This document shows positions 57,138-64,000 of a stretch of 64,000 nucleotides of DNA, piece after piece. Positions within the stretch are counted from its first letter, which is position 1, and each line of letters begins with the position of its first letter. The notes below the pieces were generated by a model, which searched no databases, had not been told where the DNA came from, and saw only the letters and a list, made by a program, of their open reading frames with translations. The stretch is from Onchidella celtica (Eukaryota > Mollusca > Gastropoda > Systellommatophora > Onchidiidae). The translations under genes and the position numbers were made by a program. The stretch covers positions 38,495,438 to 38,559,437 of the forward strand of contig OZ007574.1 in NCBI GenBank assembly GCA_963931925.1, read 5' to 3'.

Positions 57138-60100
57138 AACAAAAAAGAGGATATAGGATAGAAATAATAACAAAGGACACATCATGACCATTATCTGCCT
57201 TTGCTTCATCAGATGTTCAAACAGTTTGATACGCCCAGAAAATAATAGAAGGGACCAAACAAAAGATGGCCAGTGTAAGAGAATGTTATTCATCAAACTT
57301 GCACGAATAAACAATCTCGGCCAATGAAGTTTTAATGGAATTTCTCCCGAGAAGATCCCGAGAAGAGAACACACACAAAAACAACAACAACCAAAAAACA
57401 TCAAAGTCCGCTTCCAGAACAATGGACAATATTGATCGGGCCCCAGCGAGTATTTCCTCTCTCTGGCACTGTTCCCGAGCGAGGATGTACCAGGGATCCA
57501 CCAGAACCAATCAGCATTTCCGGGGTGCTGACATTGTGAAATTTCATCATAACTAACTCTGATTTGCAACTAGACCCTTTGTGGCCCGTGAAAAACTTGA
57601 TCGCTGTCGACAAAACTCTTGAGATAACTAACGGACACTTGCAGTTTTAAACAGAAATACAGTTATTCTGTTTTCACTAATAAGTTCGGCGACAGCTAAC
57701 TAACTATTCACCATCCATTGAACCCTTTTATAAATTTCAATATTGTTCTTCGGTATGTCATGGCAAAACCACAGGTAAGTAAAGAATGTCATGAAGTACT
57801 AAGGATTTATAAACCAGAATGCGTTATGTCTAAGTTTATTCCTTGCCTTTAAAGGCCTGTAGATACCAAGACACAAGGTGTGTGACTTTATTTCATAACC
57901 CAATTCTATTCATGTGACCGTGTTGAAGTTATTGGAATTATTTGAGTTTTCGTTAAGATTACAAAATTCAAAGTCGATTTAAATTCTTCTCAGTTTGACT
58001 ATTTTGGATATAAAATATTCTTGTTGCCAACCCTCGATATCAGTCTCCCCAGCTGTTCTCTCCCGCCGTCTTCAAAACAAAAGTGGTATGGAAAAAAAAA
58101 AAAACGGAAATAGGAATTTTCTACGTCATATTATAGATAGCAGTTGAGTTTATCACAGCTGGCAAAAGGCTCTTCAATTTAACCATGAAGATCTGAGAAA
58201 GTTATTTTAAAAAGTAAGAAAATCACGCACAAATTTCAGTTGCACGCTTTGCGCGATGTAGTATTGTATAAACTGCCGAAGGTCTTGCAATTGAGCCTAG
58301 AGTGTCACTTCTAAGACTCTGTATTGAAAAAAACAAAACAAAACAAGAACGACAAAGAAACAAAAAAACGAACAAAACAGTTCAATCCTGCTCATGCCAT
58401 GCACCAGGTACATCGTAGCGCAGCGTCCAGAGCCATATGGAACTAAACACAAGCCAGCATGTCCCAGGGAAGTCCGGAACTCAGCAGATCATCCAAGCTT
58501 TAGGACACAAACCCTCAAGCTTGGAGAAGGATGTGGGAGATCCCAGTTAGGCTATTCAAAGGCTATTTTACAGGCTGTTGGCGGGTTCAACTTTCTTAGC
58601 TGAAGCAGAACTCATAAAGGTAGGGTTTACTGGCATGGAACGATTGGTATTAAGGGGCATTGTGAGTCAGTGTAGCATGCTTATGGTGATAAACCAATTG
58701 ATACGTCTGATATCTTTCCTTTCCACACGTCACGTTTGGTTATGAGTTTGAGTTTGAATTTGGGTTGGGGTTAAACGTCTTTCACGTTTTTTTTTTCGTC
58801 ATCTGACTTTGAGTTTCTTTTCAGCTTTCTGGTTCTTGTACATAAGATTCACGACTAGCATTGAAGCAAACTACTTGTACTTGCGTCCTTGTATGGACGT
58901 CTATTTTGACATGACATTTTCTTTACAGTGGCAGTGACGTGAACAGATCAGGCCAGCTCAAAGAGACTGAAAGGTAAAACTTCTAAAACCTGATCAGAGA
59001 CTGCCGCCGGGGTTTATGAGCTGAGATGGCCTAATGGGCGTGACGCGAGCGCGAACATTACGAAGAATAATTGAATGTCAGCGTGACCTGGGTGTCCTGG
59101 CACACACACCATCGGAACCACGATTAATACATGAATTATTCCGTTAATGCTCGCGAAAAAATCAGCACTGAAGGCTACTAGACGAACACGCCCTATTTTG
59201 TTGTTTGATCACAAAACCAATAAAAACTTGTAATACAACATTGAGCTGTCTTGTGACGGAAAACCGTATACGTTAAAATGTCAGCCATAATGCCAGGGCA
59301 GAAAAGGTTATCAAGTAACAAAGTGCAAATTCGCTTTAGCAGTATTCAGAATTGTAAGAATTGTAGGACATCATGAGGATATTCTGGGACACTGAATCAT
59401 TATCTCTTTGGTTTGATTGCCGAATGGATGATTTATTCATCTGTTCGTTATGTTAATCATTATTTTCCTTTTTTTCCTTCGGTCTGGGTTTCAAAGATGA
59501 TATCTAAAGAGTCGTATTTCTTAAAACACTGAAAAAAAACAACAACAGCAACTTTTATCATCAGAACACAATATTTTGTCTCAAGTGCATGTCATTCCGC
59601 CATGCTGGCAGCCGCTGGATATGGGCTCTAGTCTTCCAGTCTTAAAATAATTCACTATCGAAAACTTCTCAAACATGTGAAATTGATAATGGAAGTGTTA
59701 AATAAAGGCTGAAATATAAATATTGATTTCGGAAAAATAATTTTTTAAAAGGCGTTCTCGAAGCGGCTTTTGTTAGGCGACCGTGGTATCTTTCACTGTA
59801 AGCTATAGTTGAACAGCGAACGCAACTCACCATTTTGTCTATTTGGCTTGGTAATCAGACTGCGCTCGGCTAACAACAGCAGTTCCGGAATCAGGAGATC
59901 GGGCACAATGACTGTGACGTACTTCAGACAACGACACTGCTCTACGACAGTGCCATAACGTCAGACTTATGCGAAAAGGCAACTGACGGTTCGACGCATT
60001 CCCGAGTAGATAATATTTATGGTAGAAACAGAAATGCGTCAACAGGAAAATGCAATAATCCAATAGAATCATAATGGCAATTTCGAGTTAGGAAAAGAAA

Positions 60101-60541
60101 CACTCAAAAGTGTCAAAAAATGACTTATGCCACTAACGTAGAGCTGTGATCATATGGAACATCCGGCATGAGAAAGCTGCATGGCAACAGTGCTGTGAGC
60201 TTCACTTATGAAACCGTGCCAAGACAGACCGCGACGTGGTATAAAACCTGCCAATGTGAACACTCACCAGTACCGCAAGGGCGGGAACCCGTGGAATGAC
60301 TCACCAAAACCACAATATACGATGGGATTATGAGAACGATTAACTCTAAAAGCCCTTCAAGTCCCTTCACAACCGCAGCGAGACATATAATCCAAAGGTC
60401 ACACTGGCCACGAACGGTCTATTTCTGTCTGCAGTGCACCAAGATACCTTAGCGTTGTCGACTGTCACCGCGTAGCATAGTCACTTCACTTGCGGAGTTC
60501 ATTTTATTGCACGGTGAGTCATGAAATAGAAACACCGATAA
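57138..60541. other. Complex unique sequence, no gene seen
   Basis: 57290-57640, 58960-59180 and 60180-60480 are repeat-poor with balanced composition. GCACGGTG..TATAAAA-type words occur at 60239-60245. Open frames at 57054-57613, 58394-58603 and 59839-60072 show no recognisable domain. Confidence 0.45.
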
Positions 60542-60845
60542 CACATACTATCGATACCACTGCCACCATTACCACCACTACCACCACCACTGCACTATCA
60601 CCGCTGCCACAACTATTACCACCACCACCACCACCGCCACAACCACCATCACTATCACCACAACCACCACCGCTACTACCACCACAACCATCACCACCAC
60701 TACCACAACCACCACAACTACCACCCCTGCCACCAAATCCGCCACCACCGCCATCGTCACCATCATCACCATCATCACTACCATCACCACCACTACCACA
60801 ACTACCACCACCAACACCACCATCATCACTAACAACAACAGCTAC
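60542..60845. repeat. (CCA)n-rich trinucleotide repeat
   Basis: Degenerate ACC/CCA/TCA words over about 300 bases. The plus strand is open as a proline/threonine-rich frame and the minus strand as polyvaline, so neither is evidence for a protein. Confidence 0.92.
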
Positions 60846-60865
60846 AGAGCTAAAAATACACAGAC

Positions 60866-61000
60866 AGAAAGAGAGAGAGAGAGGAGAGAGAGAGAGAAAG
60901 AAAGAGAAAGAGAGTGAAAGACAGAGAGGGAGAGAGAGAGAAAGAAAGAAAGAGAAAGAGAGTGAAAGACAGAGAGGGAGAGAGAGAGAAAGAAAGAGAG
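60866..61000. repeat. Degenerate (GA)n with 48-bp duplication
   Basis: The phrase AGTGAAAGACAGAGAGGGAG occurs at 60913 and 60961, a 48-base period. Confidence 0.93.
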
Positions 61001-62190
61001 AACTGTAAACGCCAGCAGTACAGAGAAAAAACTGCCGTTGTTAAACAATGTAACCTACGACAGGTCGTGCAGTACGAAGTCCTGCTCTGAATACGGGCAC
61101 TCTTTGATCAGAGATCTGATTAAAGTTAAGCCTGACGTGCTCCCATTGTGTGCTTCCATTGTACAAAAATTGAATAAACTGCACAGATATAATTATTCCT
61201 GATGAATTAAAGATGCAGAGGGACACCGGGAATCTGTCATTAACTTCTGAAAAAATGTTCAGTGTTGGGATGCAGATAGCATGGAGAAGGGGGTAACATG
61301 AGTTTGTATTTGTGGGAAAGAAAGCAAAACAGAGGTGGGGAGTGGAAAGGAGAGATCTTTTCTCAACTTGAAGAAGATTCTGAGCGGGGGGAGGTTCAAA
61401 GGAATTACTTTTCAAAATTTGTGAGCCCCGAGAAAGATAGCTGGAAATCGTCCAAAGATAGCTGCAGACTCTGCACATCTCCAACCAAAATAACGGATTT
61501 CTTGATAAAGGCTATACAACACAGACAATTTATAACACTCATGTACAATGTACTGACTGTAAAACTCTCAAAAACAAAAACAAACAGACATCCAGTAATA
61601 TTCCCGTTGTTTCCAGTTGAATTTCCATCTGTACAAAGAAAACAGTTCGTTTTGGAATTCTCTCCAGGCAATGACCCCAAATCCCTTTATTATTTGCGCT
61701 AACCTAGGAATTTCTAACTACTGTATTTGGCAAAAAATGTCATGTTGGTATTTTGAAAAGGCTGAGACTGAGCTTAGCAACCAGCCATTAGCAACTATTA
61801 CAGCTTGTGTTTTTCCAGGGGGCTGGGCTCATCCCTGAAATTTTACTATGGTATGATCTCTGACTGGATGCTTGTATTAACGCCAACCCTGTCCCTAAAC
61901 ATAACGAACCATCACCCCTAAATACTTACGATAACCTAAATGTAACCGACTACACGCATTTTTCTTTACTTATGGGTCAGCTTATAGCCTCCCCCAGCAG
62001 TTTTGGTGGGGGTTGACGCCTCTTTCCCTGCTTGCGGTGGGTAGATGACGATACAAGTGCCCAGCTCACCTCAGACTGTTATTCCTTGTGTAGAGGAATT
62101 CCATGAGCATTTATGCTTGATTTGCGCTATTTATGCTTCCCCCCCCTCTCCCCACCGCCGAGCCACCACCACCCCCAGCCAAGTACGCGA
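61001..62190. other. Unique sequence, no gene seen
   Basis: Complex sequence. The frames at 61041-61484 (minus) and 61298-61702 (plus) overlap on opposite strands, and neither resembles a known protein. Confidence 0.45.
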
Positions 62191-62196
62191 TTCTAA

Positions 62197-62350
62197 GGAT
62201 ACAAACATAGAGGCCACCGAATTCTGTCACCGAGCCACTAGGCCACCTAAAGCGCCAAGTGGCCCGGTGACCGAATTCGGTGGCCTTTGTGTGGCTACCC
62301 TTACGCCTGGGTTCAATCCCCACCCACCGCACCCTTCTCGTACCTGTGTA
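62197..62350. mobile_element. Head-to-head inverted tRNA-like SINE heads
   Basis: The left arm (62197-62242, minus strand reading CCTAGTGGCTCGGTGACAGA, ATTCGGTGGCCTCT) and the right arm (62255-62302, plus reading AGTGGCCCGGTGACCGAATT, CGGTGGCCTTT) are inverted copies about 12 bases apart. The right copy continues to a B-box-like CTGGGTTCAATCCCC at about 62308-62322 and a short body to 62350. A long hairpin would form in RNA or single-stranded DNA. Confidence 0.65.
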
Positions 62351-63137
62351 CGAATGTCGGTACTAAGGCCCTGATGGTCTGAAAACTTTCAATGGAATTT
62401 TGCAGTAGAGACATGATTTCTCTGTAATCCAACAACTTCATTCAGTGGAAAAAAACAGAGTAAATATACCCAAAGTTTTTACTATAAATTACCACGAGTG
62501 AAAAGGGTCCATACGTTCCCCAGAAGCCCCTCCTTCCATAATATCGTACGTTTTTCGTAGATTTTGAAGCAAGCAGCCCTCACGCCCCCGAGTGGGCATC
62601 ATTAATGACCCGACACCAAAGCCTAACCAAGACTTGCCTTTCAAAAGCAAGACAGAAACAAAAACAAAATAAAAAGGAAATTATATAAAAATCGATACAA
62701 AATTCTAGCCGGTGAGAAGTCTGTAAATTTCTTTTGGAGTATCTTTCAAAGCAAGAGTCTAATGAGGGCGATACAGAACGACATTAAGGCGAGAGGGTAA
62801 TAAACTTATATTGCGCGACTCTGCCATCATGCGGGCTATATAGATAAATTCAAGGGGGTTAGATCGCAGAAGGAATTAAATTTATCTTAAGCTTAAAACA
62901 CATCTCGAAATATCAAGACGTTTAACAAGTAGATGAGACATCCAGATTTAAAGATGATGCTGATAACAAATAATTACTCAGTATCTGTTTACGCCATGTA
63001 GGCACAATATTCACGATAATACTTTTGTTATCAACTTGTGGCCAGTTTCTGGAAAGGTTTTAAGGTGGCTCTGGGGCCAACGGGAAGGTCTTAGCTAAAC
63101 AGAATCCTAACCCTTTAACCTAACAATAATTCTAACT
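62351..63137. other. Unique sequence, no gene seen
   Basis: AT-rich complex sequence with no recognised feature. Confidence 0.45.
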
Positions 63138-63448
63138 CAGTGTTTCTCAAGCTGGGGCCGTGCCCCCACAGATGGGGCAGGGCGTGGCAATATTTTGGTG
63201 GGGTGTGGGACTTGTGAATGGGGCGTAGGGGTCTTTCATAGGAATTAGTGAATAAAACTTGAAATAAAGTTTCAGTTAAAATTTCTTTTGAATATATACA
63301 TGCTGGATATAGAAATATCTTATTCAACCTTTGTGTATATACATTATACTAATTTTGTCTGATCGTAGAACAGCGTAGGTCGTTTTTGTTTGTTTGTTTT
63401 TTTTAAACTGAAGACGGGAGTGGGACAAAAAAAGTTTGAGAAACACTT
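63138..63448 (+). mobile_element. hAT-like MITE, longer copy
   Basis: The left end CAGTGTTTCTCAAGCT and the right end AGTTTGAGAAACACTT are inverted repeats (14 of 16). The CAGTGTTTCTCAA terminus fits hAT elements (family knowledge). Interior words GGCGTGGCAATATTTTGGTG and TTTTTGTTTGTTTGTTTT are shared with 42935-43125. No transposase frame and no clear 8-base target duplication. Confidence 0.7.
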
Positions 63449-64000
63449 TTGCTGATTCCAAAACTTAAAAAACAATAACAACAAACAGCAACAAACGTGG
63501 AAACCAATAGTCTCTCGCACTGTTATCTAGCACCCTTGAAATTGAGGTTCTGATCATACGAGCTCTCCTTTACAAACACATGTCCTTACGCTCACCTTAA
63601 GTTCTTGCCAGTTTCTGACCCCCCGAAACCTACAGAACAGGGCGTTGACAGGCCAGGTGCCTGAGGGCAAAAACCTGGCTTTCTAGTACACACAAGTGAA
63701 CGGTAATAAACATTGTACTCACAGTCATCCCTTCAAGCCATTCTCAGTGCGCTCACCGCTGAAAGGTAGACAAGCAGAAAGAAGAAAAGACAACAACAAA
63801 GGCTAGGAATGGGTATAGTTCTTAAACATGCTGATGTCGTGACGCTAGCCCAAATGAGATACCTTGTTCCACTAGTTTGTATCCCTCTGAGACAAAGGGA
63901 ATTTTGAATTATACACAATGAAAGATGTTTGTGAGAGAGTAGTAAAACGAAATTGGAACGAGTGTCTGAACTGGTATGTTTCGCTTAAACGTCAAGGAAA
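63449..64000. other. Unique sequence to the end of the window
   Basis: Complex sequence with an AACAATAACAACAAACAGC patch at about 63471-63489. No gene recognised. Confidence 0.45.

Noticed and set aside
57720-57785. Possible first exon: ATGGCAAAACCACAG directly followed by the donor GTAAGT
   Set aside because: A five-codon exon without further support. A perfect donor occurs by chance in 64 kb.
60239-60245. TATAAAA downstream of a GC-richer region as a promoter
   Set aside because: No downstream frame, initiator or transcript evidence.
60490-61008. 172-codon proline-rich frame
   Set aside because: Covers the CCA and GA repeats. The opposite strand is open as polyvaline.

Overview
This window looks like non-coding nuclear DNA from an invertebrate animal. 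The best guess is a lophotrochozoan, probably a mollusc and perhaps a gastropod. That guess rests on three things seen in the sequence: very dense tetranucleotide arrays of the GATA/GACA/GGAT type, tRNA-headed SINEs with a central block containing CACGTTAAAGATACC (a style I associate with molluscan SINEs from memory, not from a search), and many small hAT-like and foldback MITEs. Nothing looks bacterial, viral or organellar: there are no operons, no ribosome binding sites, no rRNA and no convincing functional tRNA.

I could not support any protein-coding gene. The long open frames lie in simple repeats whose period gives a stop-free peptide on one strand (LSIY, SVCL, IHPS, SQSV, THSL, SLSL). 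The remaining frames are short, overlap on both strands and resemble no family I recognise. The window is best read as a large intron or an intergenic region.

Layout. 0-10 kb: a foldback MITE (131-307), a two-copy MITE (5565-5813), a full SINE (5863-6260), a three-to-four unit satellite of about 170 bp (7546-8140), and an inverted-repeat element abutting a perfect 41-bp minisatellite (9391-9846). 10-20 kb: compound tetranucleotide arrays, a 35-bp minisatellite (13891-14312), a second SINE type (16477-16772), hAT-like ends (16925-17955) and a TTAA-flanked MITE with three hairpins (19698-19929). 20-27 kb: a minisatellite with AAGCTT in nearly every unit and alternating 43/38-bp spacing (20510-21110), SINE copies at 21237-21707 and 24522-24994 (the latter with perfect 13-bp target duplications), a tandem repeat of about 100 bp, and two large compound arrays. 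27-34 kb: mostly unique sequence with the second foldback MITE (28590-28784) and retrotransposon 3-prime tails. 34-45 kb: a (GAGT)n array, a hAT MITE with target duplication (36522-36852), about 3 kb of pyrimidine-rich DNA (38.5-41.6 kb), an (ACTG)n array and a nested pair of hAT-like MITEs (43277-43828). 45-54 kb: mostly unique sequence, a GC- and CpG-rich patch (51030-51260), and the third foldback MITE and second copy of the 250-bp MITE (52407-53209). 54-64 kb: a GATA array of about 350 bp, several GA/CT and CCA arrays, a head-to-head SINE pair (62197-62302) and another hAT-like element (63138-63448).

The features do not form a pathway. The most informative results are the element families that can be defined from this window alone by comparing copies, TIRs and target-site duplications, the insertion-in-insertion at 43.6 kb with its empty-site relative at 36.8 kb, and the unusual number of poly(G)/poly(C) runs. 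All alignments were made by eye, so identities are approximate and boundaries may be off by a few bases.
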